From Ferrigenium kumadai (GTDB lineage: Bacteria; Pseudomonadota; Gammaproteobacteria; Burkholderiales; Gallionellaceae), in NCBI RefSeq assembly GCF_018324385.1, contig NZ_AP019536.1, forward strand, positions 372,001 through 436,000: a DNA stretch of 64,000 nt. The letters run 5' to 3'. Under the pieces are notes generated by a model. The model did not search any database and was not told the origin of the DNA. It saw only the letters and a list, made by a program, of their open reading frames with translations. The translations under genes were made by a program, and so were the position numbers. Within the stretch, counting starts at the first letter, position 1. The number at the start of each line of letters is the position of its first letter. Of this stretch, positions 27,267 through 40,614 are shown piece after piece.

Positions 27267-29529
27267 GGCAAGCGGCGAGCTGCCGGGAAACAAGCTGTTC
27301 GTCCTGCTGCGCGAGTCGCGCTGGCTGCTGCTGGCCGCCGGTGCGGCGTATTTCGCCATGGCGTTGTATGGCTACGACCCAGCCGACCCGTCCTGGTCGC
27401 ACAGCGCCACCGGCGCGCTGACCGGCAATCCCGCCGGTGCGCTCGGGGCGCATCTGGCTGACCTGCTGTTCTACCTGTTCGGAGCCTCCGCCTGGTGGCT
27501 GGTGGCGTTCATGCTGCAGCGCGTGTGGGCGGGTTACCGCGACCTGCGCCCCGACAGCGTTTTCTGCAAGCGCACTTTCTGGGTTTCCGTTGCCGGTTTT
27601 GCCGTGCTGCTGCTGGCCAGCAGTGCGCTTGAAGCCATCCGTTTGCACAGTCTGCAAGTCGCGCTGCCGCTGGCTCCCGGCGGCATGCTCGGCGCCGTGC
27701 TCGGCGACGCACTGACCATGTTGCTTGGGTTCACCGGCGCCACGCTGCTGCTGCTGGTTTTGATCGCGACCGGCTTCAGCGTGTTCAGCGGCCTGTCCTG
27801 GCTGCGATTCATCGATAGTCTGGGCGGTGTGCTGGAGGAGGCATATCGCCGGGCATCTCTGGCGTGGCAGACTCGGCGCGACAAGCGTATCGGCGCGCAG
27901 GCGATGCAGGAACGCAGCATCGTGGTGAAAGAAGAGAAGAAGCGCGTCGAGGAGCATCAGCCCATCCATATCGAGATGCCCGTCGTCGAGATCCCGCGCT
28001 CAAAGCGCGTGGAAAAGGAGAAGCAGGTCTCGCTGTTCACCGAGATGCCCGATTCGCCGCTGCCCCCGTTGCACCTGCTGGACGAGGCGACGCAGCAGGT
28101 CGAGGTGGTCTCCGCCGAGACGCTCGAATTCACTTCGCGCCTGATCGAGCGCAAACTCAAGGACTTCGGCGTGGAGGTCAAGGTGGTCGGCGCTTATCCC
28201 GGTCCGGTCATCACGCGCTACGAGGTCGATCCCGCGGTCGGGGTGAAGGGCAGCCAGGTCGTCAACCTGATGAAGGACTTGGCGCGCGCGCTGTCGGTGG
28301 TCAGTATCCGCGTGGTTGAGACCATCCCCGGCAAGACCTACATGGCGCTTGAGCTGCCCAATCCGAAACGGCAGATGGTGCATCTGTCCGAGATACTCGG
28401 TTCGCAGGTATACGCCGATATGGGCTCGATGCTGACCATGGCGATGGGCAAGGACATCTCCGGCAAGCCCGTGGTCGCCGACCTGGCCAAGATGCCGCAC
28501 GTGCTGGTAGCGGGTACTACCGGTTCCGGCAAGTCGGTGGCGATCAACGCGATGATCCTGTCTCTGCTGTACAAGGCCACGCCGCAGCAGGTGCGCCTTC
28601 TGCTGGTCGATCCCAAGATGCTGGAGCTTTCCGTTTACGAGGGCATTCCGCATCTGCTCTGCCCCGTGGTCACCGACATGCGCCAGGCCGCATCCGGCCT
28701 GAACTGGTGTGTGCAGGAGATGGACCGGCGCTACAAGCTGATGTCCGCACTGGGCGTGCGCAACATCGCCGGCTACAACCAGAAGGTGCGAGATGCGATC
28801 AAGGCCGAGAAGCCGTTGACCAACCCGTTCACCCTCACGCCGGAGAACCCCGAGGCGCTGGAAGAATTGCCGCTGCTCGTGGTGTTCATCGACGAACTGG
28901 CCGACTTGATGATGGTGGTGGGAAAGAAGATCGAAGAGCTGATCGCGCGCCTCGCGCAGAAGGCACGCGCCTCCGGCATCCATCTGGTGCTGGCGACGCA
29001 GCGCCCGTCGGTGGACGTGATCACCGGCCTGATCAAGGCCAACGTGCCGACGCGCGTGGCGTTCCAAGTGTCGTCCAAGATCGACTCGCGCACCATCCTC
29101 GACCAGATGGGCGCGGAAGCGCTGCTGGGTCAGGGCGACATGCTCTACCTGCCGCCGGGCACCGGTTATCCCCAGCGCGTGCACGGTGCGTTCGTGTCCG
29201 ACCAGGAAGTGCACCGCGTCGCCGAATACCTCAAGGCGCAGGGCGAGCCGCAATACATCGACGGCGTGTTGAATTCGCTGGAGGAGGGCGGCGGCGAGGA
29301 TGGCGAGGGCGGCCCTGCTCTGGATGCCGAAGCCGATCCGCTGTACGACCAGGCGGTGGACATCGTGCTGAAGTCGCGCCGGGCGTCGATCTCGTCGGTG
29401 CAGCGCCAGTTGCGCATCGGCTATAACCGTGCCGCACGGCTCATCGAGCAGATGGAGGCCGCAGGCATCGTCAGCGCGATGCAGAGCAACGGCAACCGCG
29501 AGGTGATCGCTCCAAACAGGGAAGGGTGA
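27259..29529 (+). CDS. ftsK: DNA translocase FtsK
   Basis: Septal DNA pump that resolves chromosome dimers at division. The 756-residue short-linker form has four N-terminal helices (about 18-40, 70-90, 110-130, 155-180), a short linker, the alpha/beta motor with Walker [10 protein letters not shown] (K425) and Walker [11 protein letters not shown], and a C-terminal gamma winged helix ([28 protein letters not shown]) that reads KOPS. Its last codons lie in an inverted repeat. Confidence 0.95.
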   Translation: MAEASGELPGNKLFVLLRESRWLLLAAGAAYFAMALYGYDPADPSWSHSATGALTGNPAGALGAHLADLLFYLFGASAWWLVAFMLQRVWAGYRDLRPDSVFCKRTFWVSVAGFAVLLLASSALEAIRLHSLQVALPLAPGGMLGAVLGDALTMLLGFTGATLLLLVLIATGFSVFSGLSWLRFIDSLGGVLEEAYRRASLAWQTRRDKRIGAQAMQERSIVVKEEKKRVEEHQPIHIEMPVVEIPRSKRVEKEKQVSLFTEMPDSPLPPLHLLDEATQQVEVVSAETLEFTSRLIERKLKDFGVEVKVVGAYPGPVITRYEVDPAVGVKGSQVVNLMKDLARALSVVSIRVVETIPGKTYMALELPNPKRQMVHLSEILGSQVYADMGSMLTMAMGKDISGKPVVADLAKMPHVLVAGTTGSGKSVAINAMILSLLYKATPQQVRLLLVDPKMLELSVYEGIPHLLCPVVTDMRQAASGLNWCVQEMDRRYKLMSALGVRNIAGYNQKVRDAIKAEKPLTNPFTLTPENPEALEELPLLVVFIDELADLMMVVGKKIEELIARLAQKARASGIHLVLATQRPSVDVITGLIKANVPTRVAFQVSSKIDSRTILDQMGAEALLGQGDMLYLPPGTGYPQRVHGAFVSDQEVHRVAEYLKAQGEPQYIDGVLNSLEEGGGEDGEGGPALDAEADPLYDQAVDIVLKSRRASISSVQRQLRIGYNRAARLIEQMEAAGIVSAMQSNGNREVIAPNREG

Positions 29530-29594
29530 AGGGAGAAGGGGAAGGGAGGCCGAGCGCAGGTTTACCCTTCTCCCATCTCTCTTCTCCCTTTTCC
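29519..29594. repeat. Inverted repeat of gaaggg units spanning the ftsK stop
   Basis: Left arm 29519-29546 (gggaagggtgaagggagaag and more) and right arm 29565-29594 (cccttctcccatctctcttc and more) are imperfect reverse complements made of gaaggg/gagaaggg units. The left arm includes the ftsK stop codon, and the right arm ends 16 bp before lolA. It can form a long purine/pyrimidine hairpin and may act as a terminator. Confidence 0.7.
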
Positions 29595-29610
29595 AACCCG
29601 GATATTGAAC

Positions 29611-30228
29611 ATGTGTAAAAAACTTCTTCTCGGACTCTCGATTTTCTTGTGTGCCGCTACCTCCCACGCAGGCGGCATCGACAAGCTCAAGGAATTCGTT
29701 GCTTCCACCCGTTCCGCGCAGGCGAACTTCAGCCAGGTGGTGCTGGACCAGGGCGGCAAGCGCATCCAGAGCGCCTCCGGCGTGATGCAGTTCGTGCGTC
29801 CCGGCAAGTTCCGCTGGACCTACCAGAAACCCTATGAGCAGCTGATCGTCGGCGATGGTGCGAAGTTCTGGCTGTATGACGTGGATCTTAATCAGGTGAC
29901 GGTGAAGAAACTGGATGCCGCGCTGGGCAGCAGCCCGGCGGCGTTGTTGTCCGGCAGCAACGAGATCGAGCGGGGCTTCGCGCTCAAGGAGAGCGGCAGC
30001 CAGGACGGGCTGGACTGGCTGCAAGCCACGCCCAAGGCGCAGGACAGCAGTTTCAACAGCATCCTGATGGGTTTCAATGCGCAGGCCGAACTGGTCGTCA
30101 TGGAGTTGAATGACCAGTTCGGTCACAAGACCGTGCTGCGCTTCTCGGGCCTGAAACGCAATCCGCAACTGCCGCCTCAATTGTTCAAGTTCGAGCCGCC
30201 GAAAGGCGCGGATGTGCTGAGCGAGTAA
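29611..30228 (+). CDS. lolA: Outer-membrane lipoprotein carrier protein LolA
   Basis: Periplasmic chaperone that takes lipoproteins from LolCDE to LolB. ATG 29611 is chosen over an upstream TTG (29605); it opens a signal peptide CKKLLLGLSIFLCAATSHA before GGIDKLKEF. The mature part has the LolA markers ANFSQVVLD, PGKFRWTYQKPYEQLIVGDG and LWLYD-like KFWLYDVDLNQV. 205 residues. It overlaps rarA by one base. Confidence 0.94.
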   Translation: MCKKLLLGLSIFLCAATSHAGGIDKLKEFVASTRSAQANFSQVVLDQGGKRIQSASGVMQFVRPGKFRWTYQKPYEQLIVGDGAKFWLYDVDLNQVTVKKLDAALGSSPAALLSGSNEIERGFALKESGSQDGLDWLQATPKAQDSSFNSILMGFNAQAELVVMELNDQFGHKTVLRFSGLKRNPQLPPQLFKFEPPKGADVLSE

Positions 30229-31548
30229 TGCGCGACCTGTTCGCCCCCAACCAGCCCGCCGCGCCGCTCGCCGAGCGGCTGCGTCCCAGGCATATAGATG
30301 AAGTCATCGGCCAATCCCATCTGCTGGGCGAGGGCAAACCGCTGCGCCTCGCGTTCCAGTCCGGCAAGCTGCATTCGATGATCCTGTGGGGGCCTCCCGG
30401 CGTGGGCAAGACCACGCTGGCACGGTTGATGGCTTCCGCGTTCGATGCCGAGTTCGTGCCGCTGTCTGCGGTGCTGTCCGGCGTGAAGGACATCCGCGAG
30501 GCCATCGCGCAGGCGGAGCAGACCCTGCAGCAGAGCGGCCGTCACACCATCCTTTTCGTGGACGAAGTCCACCGCTTCAACAAGTCTCAGCAGGACGCCT
30601 TCCTGCCTTATGTAGAGCAGGGACTGGTCACCTTCATCGGTGCGACCACCGAGAATCCCTCGTTCGAGTTGAACAACGCGTTGCTGTCGCGGGCGCAGGT
30701 GTATGTGCTGCAATCCCTGTCCGAAAATGAGATGGGACAATTGTTCGAGCGTGCGCAGCAGACCGCGCTGCAGGGGCTGGAGTTCGAGACGGCGGCGAAG
30801 GAGCGCATCATCGGTTATGCCGACGGCGATGCGCGCCGCCTGCTCAATGTGCTGGAACAGTTGCAGACCGCCGCCAGCGCGGCCAAGGTCGGCATGATCG
30901 ACACGAAGTTCCTTGATGCCACGCTGGCGCAGAAGATGCGCCGTTTCGACAAGGGCGGCGAGGCCTTCTACGACCAGATCTCCGCGCTGCACAAGTCGGT
31001 GCGCGGCTCGAACCCCGATGCCGCGCTGTACTGGCTGGTGCGCATGCTGGACGGCGGCGCCGACCCGCGTTACCTGGCGCGGCGCATCGTGCGCATGGCG
31101 TGGGAAGACATCGGCCTCGCCGACCCGCGCGCCATCCAGTTGTGCAACGATGCCGCAGCGACGTACGAACGCCTAGGCTCGCCGGAAGGCGAGCTGGCGC
31201 TGGCACAGGCCGTGCTGTATCTCGCAGTCGCCGCCAAGTCGAACGCGGGATACGTCGCGTATAATGCCGCCCGCGCCTGGGTCAGGCAGGACGGTTCGCG
31301 CGAAGTGCCGCTGCACTTGCGCAACGCGCCGACCAAATTGATGAAACAGCTCGATTACGGCAAGGACTACCGCTACGCGCACGACGAGGCTGAAGGCTAT
31401 GCGGCGGGCGAGAGATATTTCCCGGATGGAATGCCGAAAGTGAGTTTCTACGAGCCTGTGGAGCGCGGGCTGGAAGCGAAGATTTCGGAGAAGTTGGCGC
31501 ATTTGCGCGAATTGGATGCTGCGGCAAAAAACAAGAATAGAGAAAACG

Positions 31549-31556
<8 letters not shown>
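30228..31556 (+). CDS. rarA: Replication-associated recombination protein RarA
   Basis: AAA+ ATPase of the RarA/MgsA/WRNIP1 group acting at stalled forks. It begins PLAERLRPRHIDEVIGQSHLLG and has Walker A GPPGVGKTT (K61), Walker B LFVDEVHRFN and the C-terminal tetramerisation domain (SALHKSVRGSNPDAALYWLVRML). 442 residues fit. The lolA-rarA-serS order is common in betaproteobacteria. Confidence 0.95.
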
Positions 31557-34418
<2,862 letters not shown>

Positions 34419-34422
<4 letters not shown>

Positions 34423-35804
34423 CGCAGCAGGCGTTTTAGCGGCTCGATCAGGCGGTATGAGATTGCGTTTGAATCGAAGGCGGTCGCGTCGGGGGCCAGC
34501 CGCTCGAGCATGTCATGGTAGCTGCGAATGCTTTCCACCAGTATCACCGCCTCGCCGCCGCGTGCGTAGCCGTACTTGAGCGTCTCGTAATAGCCGGGTT
34601 GATTCAGCAACGGCATCCATTTCTTCACGTCCGCCCAGCTATCCGGATTCATTCCCATGCGTTTGGTCAGGACGCGAGCATCTTCCAGATGTCCATAGCC
34701 CTGGTTGTAGGCGGCCAGAGACATCCAGGTGCGATCCGGTTCGGCGATGCGTTCCGGCATCTGATCCCTGATCAAAGCCAGGTATTTTGCGCCGGCGATA
34801 ATGCTCTCGCGGGCATCAAGCCGGTTGGTGACATTCATCCGGTCGGCAGTTTCTTCAGTCAGCATCATCATGCCGCGCACGTTGGTAAAGGATGTGGCGA
34901 GCGGGTCCCATTGCGATTCCTGGTAGGCCAGTGCCGCCAGCAAACGCCAGTCGATTCCTGTCAGCGTTGCAGCTTCTTCGAACAGGTTGCGGTATTTCGG
35001 CAGTATCTGGTTGATGTTGGCGATGAAGGAGGCGGCATCCAGAGTCTGCAGTCTGTTGTTGTGTCCGTAGTAGCGTTCCAGCAGGCGGTTCAACGTGCCA
35101 TCCCGCTCGATGCGGGAGAAAAATGCTTGCGCCTCTTTGTATAAGGCAGGGTCGACATCCCTTGAGAATGCCCAGGCCAGTTTGGATGGGGTGCCGATAT
35201 CCAGAGTTGCGACCAGGTTCGAGTAATAGTTGCGCGCGCTGGCATACCGGTTTTCGTTTGCCACCGTGCAGTCCAGTGTCCCGTCGGACACTTCCCGGAT
35301 CAGGCCTTCGGTGGTGGTGTTGCGCCGGGATTCCCATTTGAGGGGTGAGAAATTGGCTCTGGCTTCCATCAGGGCTGCTTCCGGGGCGGAGCCGACTGGT
35401 ACGGCGAGGCTCATGCCCTGCAGATCGGCCAGGCGTCGTGGCTGCTTGTGATCACGGTTGCAGATCAACTGTTCGCGCACGGTCTGGTAGCTGGGGCCGA
35501 AGTGCAGGGCGGAAACGTTGATCTCGCTGCGTAGTGAGGCTGCGGCCAGATGGGCGCGATGTCTGCGCAATGCCCGATCGATCTTGTTTGGCGGGCTGGG
35601 GATCAATTCAACGGTGGAATGCAGGTGCTCGGCAAAAATTGTTGCCAGTTCACGCTCGAATTCCGCCTCCGCGCCTTGTGAGGCATCGGGCACGATCACC
35701 AGCAGCTTGTCATTCCGCCAGGAGGGGAGCTGCTGGCCACAGCCGGCCAGCAGCACACATATGCCAAGGGTGGCCGCACTCAAATATCGGGTTGGGTTCC
35801 GCAT
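34419..35804 (-). CDS. mltF: Membrane-bound lytic transglycosylase MltF
   Basis: Cleaves peptidoglycan with anhydromuramyl formation at the outer membrane. The ATG at 35804 is chosen since it gives a lipoprotein signal (LSAATLGICVLLAG|C); the frame is open back to 36002 only because it crosses the tRNA-Ser gene. An SBP_bac_3-type domain (about 35-265: LLVIVPDASQGAEAEFE, GMSLAVPVGSAPEAAL) is followed by a Slt domain (about 285-440) with the catalytic Glu in LAALAYQESQWDPLA. 461 residues, usual length. Confidence 0.93.
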
Positions 35805-35869
35805 GCGAACATGATGCACGAAATTGCGGGTTGCTGGTAGAATGCGCGCCGCTGTTATAGACCGCATCC

Positions 35870-35961
<92 letters not shown>

Positions 35962-36000
35962 TATTCGTTATGCGCACCGCAGTTCCGGCGCATACCCCGC

Positions 36001-36027
36001 AAAGCCCCGCACCACGCGGGCCTTTGT
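36001..36027 (+). terminator. Terminator after tRNA-Ser
   Basis: A hairpin of 10 paired positions with one mismatch (36001-36010 with 36016-36025, aaagccccgc/gcgggccttt) lies 40 bp after the tRNA. It fits an intrinsic terminator with a short T-run. Confidence 0.6.
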
Positions 36028-36160
36028 CATTCGCGTATTCTCTACGGTACGTTGTGCCTCGAAAATTAGGCCATTTTCTTCTGAATTCTCTGCGTGCTCA
36101 TTAGCCGGTACCGATAGTGCCGTATTGTTGATTCGAATGGTCGGGAATTTAAGGCTGTGA

Positions 36161-37858
36161 TTACGCGGTGGGTGCGAAACCGAATAATTTTCGTTGTTCG
36201 TTCCAGTCAATGGGGAGGGGGAGGTTCTGTTTGAGCTTATCCAATGTCAGAGAGGCTGGCTGGGTGCCTTCGAGAATGGCCTGAACGATATCGGGTGCCA
36301 GAAAGCTACGATAGACGACCCGGGTGACATAGGAACTAGTGACACCTTCTGCATCCGCGATTTCCTGAACGCTTTTCGCATTACCGGAAGTCAATCGTCC
36401 GAGCCAGTCGTGTGCCTTGGCGATAAGTTGTATCAGCCCCTGATCCGGAGCTATCCTTTGTGGTGCGTTCTGCCCCTGAATGATTAACCGCATTGCCAAA
36501 CCGCAGCGGCGAACTTGCGCCGGGATGGTTAGCTCGCGAGGGGACAGTTCAGATTCTCTGGCCGATGCTGAGTTTGCTAGAAACAACGTTGTTGGGCTGA
36601 GGGCGATGCGCACTTCACTGTTTGCGATTGTGACTCTGCTAACCAGTTTCTGCACTATCTGGTATCGGTTCCCGGAAGGATTTTCTAGTTCTGAAATAAC
36701 TTGTTGAGCATGAATCAGGATGCCTTGCACTGCCGCGTGATCAATCCGGCCAAGTGAATCGAGCATGGCAGATGAATCGCTCAGCCAGTCGCATAAGCTG
36801 TTTATCACCAAGGTTTCGATTTCCTGCGCGGGCAGACGAATGCCATTGGGTGCATTTTCCCGGTTGGATATGACTAATGTTTCTGACACGTAGTAACGAA
36901 AGCGTTTGCTCTTCTTCTGGCTGTGGGAGGGAAGTAAGCGATGTCCATGTTCATCGTAGAGCCGTCCGGCGAGCAAGCTGTCTGACGGGGTAGATCTTCG
37001 TTGATGATGTCCTTGGCGATTCTCACGCAACTGGTTCTGGACGGCATCCCATAGCTCCTGATCGATGATGGCGGGATGTTGCCCAGGGAAATCCTGGTCC
37101 CGATGCACGATCCGGCCGATGTATACCGGGTTGGCTAGAATCTTATAAAGCGCGCCCCGACTGAAGTGGCATCCTCCATACGACTTGCCTGTTTTGCTGG
37201 TGCGGAGCGGCGTTCTGATGTTGGAGGTGATGAGTTCTTGCTGCAGCGACCAAACACAGCCCAATGCCAGATAGCGCTGATAGATGGTTCTGACTAAAGC
37301 GGCATTGGGTTCATCTATCGCGAGGGTACGTTCCTGCCCTTTGTAGCCTAGAGGAGGGACGCCACCCATCCACATTCCCTTTTGCTTTGAGGCGGCGATC
37401 TTGTCCCGGATACGTTCTCCAGTTACCTCCCGCTCAAACTGCGCAAATGACAACAACACATTCAAGGTGAGTCGCCCCATCGAGGAGGTCGTATTGAATT
37501 GTTGCGTCACCGACACGAAGGACACGCCACGCCCATCAAACCGTTCGACGATCTTTGCAAAGTCTGCAAGGGATCTGGTTAGCCGATCTACCTTGTAGAC
37601 GACTACAACCTGAATTCGCTTGCTGTCGATGTCATCCAGCAATTGCTTCAGGGCTGGCCGATCCATATTCCCGCCGGAATAGCCTCCGTCGTTATAGTGG
37701 GTCGGTATGGTTCGCCAGCCTTCATGCTGCTGGCTCAAAACGAAAGCCTCGCAGGCCTCCCGTTGGGCATCTAAGGAGTTGAATCCTTGTTCCAGGCCTT
37801 CCTCGGATGATTTGCGGGTGTAGATTGCGCAATTGATCGTTTGCCGACGCGAGCTCAT
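36161..37858 (-). CDS. Large serine recombinase (resolvase/invertase family)
   Basis: A 565-residue site-specific recombinase. The resolvase domain (about 10-150) begins CAIYTRKSSEEG with the catalytic Ser of the YTRKS motif, then YNDGGYSGGNMDRPAL and VVVYKVDRLTRSLADF. A recombinase domain (about 160-285: GGVPPLGYKG, YKILANPVYIGRI) and a zinc-ribbon region without clear CxxC pairs follow. The ATG at 37858 overlaps the DUF2924 stop and is preferred to 37891. Probably moves or moved the island, but large serine recombinases rarely use tRNA ends. Confidence 0.9.
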   Translation of the reverse strand: MSSRRQTINCAIYTRKSSEEGLEQGFNSLDAQREACEAFVLSQQHEGWRTIPTHYNDGGYSGGNMDRPALKQLLDDIDSKRIQVVVVYKVDRLTRSLADFAKIVERFDGRGVSFVSVTQQFNTTSSMGRLTLNVLLSFAQFEREVTGERIRDKIAASKQKGMWMGGVPPLGYKGQERTLAIDEPNAALVRTIYQRYLALGCVWSLQQELITSNIRTPLRTSKTGKSYGGCHFSRGALYKILANPVYIGRIVHRDQDFPGQHPAIIDQELWDAVQNQLRENRQGHHQRRSTPSDSLLAGRLYDEHGHRLLPSHSQKKSKRFRYYVSETLVISNRENAPNGIRLPAQEIETLVINSLCDWLSDSSAMLDSLGRIDHAAVQGILIHAQQVISELENPSGNRYQIVQKLVSRVTIANSEVRIALSPTTLFLANSASARESELSPRELTIPAQVRRCGLAMRLIIQGQNAPQRIAPDQGLIQLIAKAHDWLGRLTSGNAKSVQEIADAEGVTSSYVTRVVYRSFLAPDIVQAILEGTQPASLTLDKLKQNLPLPIDWNEQRKLFGFAPTA

Positions 37859-38232
37859 TTCTTGATTCCGAAGAACACCGGGCCGGACCATGGTGTGCCG
37901 GTAATGGCCCTAGCGATTGCGCTCAGGCTTTTCCAGTGCTTCCCAGCGTAGGAGTAGCCTTTCTCCAAAACCATCACTTGGTGAGTTTCGCCTTGCCAGA
38001 CGCGGATCAGGCGCGAGCCGACGACAAGCGGCTGAGAGGGGCCTTTGCGAAGCTGTCGACGATGTGATCCGGTAAGCCCGCCTTGTGCATCAGCTTGTAT
38101 TCTCCAGCCAAGCGCTTGTCGCATTAGCATCTCTCGACTATTGAGAGGAGCCGGGTGGCCGAATACCTCCTGCCACCGCAGAATCAATGCTCGTCGATCC
38201 ATTGCCATCAGTTCGGCGAGCTGGGCTTTCAT
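37855..38232 (-). CDS. DUF2924 domain protein
   Basis: A 125-residue basic protein with the DUF2924 layout: RRALILRWQEVFGHPAP, LNSREMLMRQALGWRIQA, then PGSRLIRVWQGETHQVMVLEKGYSYAGKHWKSLSAIARAITGT. The C-terminal half looks like a small DNA-associated fold. It is locked by 4-bp overlaps to DUF3489 upstream and the recombinase downstream, a cassette seen repeatedly in proteobacterial prophages and islands. The function is unknown; recombination directionality or DNA binding is a guess. Confidence 0.85.
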   Translation of the reverse strand: MKAQLAELMAMDRRALILRWQEVFGHPAPLNSREMLMRQALGWRIQADAQGGLTGSHRRQLRKGPSQPLVVGSRLIRVWQGETHQVMVLEKGYSYAGKHWKSLSAIARAITGTPWSGPVFFGIKK

Positions 38233-38621
38233 GCTTGTGCCTGCTTGATGATCCGGTACCGCCGGGTGCCATCGGAAGCTAATTCTGAGATTACATTCAG
38301 GCTGAGGCGTTTCTTTAACACTCCGCTGATGACGCCACGGATGGAGTGAGCTTGCCAGCCGGTGGCTTCTATCATCTCGGTTATGGTCGAGCCTTTTCCC
38401 TGCTTCATCAGGGCGATGAGCCGATCCTGCTTGCTTGATGGTGGCTCTGAGACGATGGGTGCCTTCTTGCGGGGGGTGGCGGGTTTTGTTTTTGTGGGGG
38501 CAGATGAGGCGGAAGCGAGGAAAGCAGGGATTTCAAGCTTGGCCGCTTTGTTTTTGGCTGGTTGCGTCTGTTTGCCGGGCTTGGAAGCGGCTGCTTTGGT
38601 TGCAGATGGGGCTTTTGTCAT
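38229..38621 (-). CDS. DUF3489 domain protein
   Basis: A 130-residue protein. The ATG at 38621 is chosen because of its ribosome-binding site (aaggagac) although the frame is open to 38810. The N-terminal 70 residues are Lys/Ala/Pro-rich and disordered; the C-terminal part is a winged-helix-like DUF3489 (SKQDRLIALMKQGKGSTITEMIEATGWQAHSIRGVISGVLKKRL). The first gene of the recombinase cassette, likely DNA-binding. Confidence 0.85.
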   Translation of the reverse strand: MTKAPSATKAAASKPGKQTQPAKNKAAKLEIPAFLASASSAPTKTKPATPRKKAPIVSEPPSSKQDRLIALMKQGKGSTITEMIEATGWQAHSIRGVISGVLKKRLSLNVISELASDGTRRYRIIKQAQA

Positions 38622-38818
38622 GATTGTCTCCTTGTTTATCCGGCGCGAAAGTCGCGGCGGTGAGCAAGTAACGCTCTGAAGGCGGAACACATCAAGTCTT
38701 TCGTGCATGCCGGCAGATGCAGCTTTGTGTGGCTGCAAATCGGCGGCACCTTGTGTTCTGGTCAGGCGATTGATAGGCTCCGAACCTTGCTGAACGTAAA
38801 CCACAGGCACCTAAGGTA

Positions 38819-40291
38819 ATGAATTCCCCGTCTGATTTTGAGCATTACGCTGACTCGCTCTCCGAAATCGAAGCGTCGCTGAGGGCGCTGGGCGCAGACA
38901 AAGCTATCCTGAAAATTCTGCCGCGCAATGCCAATGATAAAAATCAGATTTACTTCGCCAGCAGCTTTAGTTCGCTCTATAACAATTTTGACCTGACACT
39001 GGCCGAGCGCGGGGGCAGCACCAGCCAGACCAAGTCCCGCTCTGCGCCGGGCAGTTGTATTCCGGAAGCCGTCTTCAACCGATTTTCATGGGTTAAAGCC
39101 GATGGCTCTCTGATTCAGGCAAAGAACGTTAAGGTCATCGTATATACCCAGTACCCCGAAGCCCGGCTGTCGGGATTTCAGACTGTGGAAAACACAATGC
39201 CACATTCGCTTTCTGTGGCCTATACCAAAGAACATCCGGAAACAATGCGGCTACTGGTACTGGCACGCCTGCCTGGCGGGGCATGTCTCGGGCTGATGTA
39301 TCTTGATGTGTCGCAAAGTCTCCTTGACGAAATTACAGCACTGCCTGGACTGGACGGGTCAAGAGTCTGCAAGGTTTTGGAGATCAGTACCGGCAATGCA
39401 GAGAAGCTGTTCACTCAGTTGGCGCAGATCGTCTCTCGCCCGATGAAAGGCTGTCGTCTGGATGCCGCCGGAAATACCCTTCCGTTCACTGGCACACAGG
39501 TATGCGGATACACACTGGAACATGCCTTGGGTATCATTCCGAATGCGGCAAAAGACGGTGATATTTACGGCATCGAACTTAAAACGCATACGCAGGTGAA
39601 AGCCACGCTGTTCACGCCAGAGCCGGATTTTGGTCTGTATACCGAGAGCTTCGAAGCGTTCATGCGCAGTTATGGTTATGAAATGAACGGCGCATTCCGG
39701 GTCACCGGCATTCACCGGGCCGGCGTGCGTTGCGATAAATCCGGCCTGACTTTAAAAATCCGTGAATACCACACAGCCGAATCCGAATGTGACGGAACTG
39801 ACTGGATCCGGGATGCAAAAGGTGACAAACAGCCTTTTCCGTACGACCCGATGACCCCACTGACCACAAAGCTGGGGGCCGTGGAGGTTGTGCTGGAAGA
39901 TGACAACAGTTTCGTTGCCGCAGGCTGGACACTGGAACGTCTGATGAACAACTGGGGCGTCAAACACAATGAGGTGATTTATATCCCGGCCACCAAGACA
40001 GCCAATCCGGATGCGGAGGAAGCCAGACAAGGCTTCGAATATGTGGTGATTTTCGAACCGACCGTAATTTGGTGCCGGGAAACTTCGGCAGAACATCTGC
40101 TGAATGCGATCAGCAGTGGGGTGATCTATCTGGATCCTGCCCCGAAATTTGTGCCGGGAGATCCATCGAAGAACAAGCGTCGTGCTCAGTGGAGGGTGAA
40201 TGACATCACCAAGGCAGTGGCAGCTCTGTATCAGCATACCGAGGTGCTGCGTATTTCCGGAGAGGTCAGCGATCAGCCACCATCAATCTGA
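38819..40291 (+). CDS. MvaI/BcnI-like restriction endonuclease
   Basis: A 490-residue protein with a C-terminal domain resembling MvaI/BcnI monomeric endonucleases: GYTLEHALGI (about 230-239), then D248-x4-E253-L-K255 (DIYGIELKTHT), the D-x4-ExK catalytic pattern of that family. The N-terminal 200 residues are an extra domain, of unknown function and larger than in MvaI itself. It starts 8 bp after the divergent frame end of the recombinase cassette. MvaI and BcnI cut CCNGG-type sites; a Dcm-type methylase for CCWGG lies 10 kb away. Its own partner methylase is not adjacent. Confidence 0.75.
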   Translation: MNSPSDFEHYADSLSEIEASLRALGADKAILKILPRNANDKNQIYFASSFSSLYNNFDLTLAERGGSTSQTKSRSAPGSCIPEAVFNRFSWVKADGSLIQAKNVKVIVYTQYPEARLSGFQTVENTMPHSLSVAYTKEHPETMRLLVLARLPGGACLGLMYLDVSQSLLDEITALPGLDGSRVCKVLEISTGNAEKLFTQLAQIVSRPMKGCRLDAAGNTLPFTGTQVCGYTLEHALGIIPNAAKDGDIYGIELKTHTQVKATLFTPEPDFGLYTESFEAFMRSYGYEMNGAFRVTGIHRAGVRCDKSGLTLKIREYHTAESECDGTDWIRDAKGDKQPFPYDPMTPLTTKLGAVEVVLEDDNSFVAAGWTLERLMNNWGVKHNEVIYIPATKTANPDAEEARQGFEYVVIFEPTVIWCRETSAEHLLNAISSGVIYLDPAPKFVPGDPSKNKRRAQWRVNDITKAVAALYQHTEVLRISGEVSDQPPSI

Positions 40292-40614
40292 CTGATCATT
40301 TTTATTAGACTTGTACTGTTGCGTAGCGTCTGGTTCTCGGCCGCAGCCCTTCTCACCATCGACCCAATAGCGGCCCGGCAGAAAATATATAGACCTTCAG
40401 GTCTGTTGACGCCCCTACTCCATACCGGTACGGTATGCGCCGCAAACGCAGCTCAAGCTGCAAAATCATGATGTCGTTTTTTCTGGCGAGGTTGGGCTGT
40501 TTATGAATTGTAATTCTCAGGGAATCAATAGGATGAGTTCTGTGCCGCCAGATTGTCCGACATCCGCAGCCGGATTAAACGACACTTTGGGTGTCTAGTT
40601 GAGGTTAGACCTTT
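40292..40614. other. Intergenic region with two small palindromes
   Basis: About 320 bp without a gene. It holds a perfect palindrome agacct-tc-aggtct (40391-40404) and another, cataccg-gta-cggtatg (40421-40437), 16 bp apart. These could be part of a terminator or a regulatory site, but there is no T-run. Nothing else recognisable. Confidence 0.4.

Noticed and set aside
28000-30180. 726-codon open frame opposite ftsK and lolA
   Set aside because: It spans two well-identified genes on the other strand and has a shadow-type composition (His, Arg, Leu).
40391-40437. Two palindromes as a recombination site
   Set aside because: They are short, differ in sequence and have no second copy near the recombinase gene; kept only as an intergenic note.
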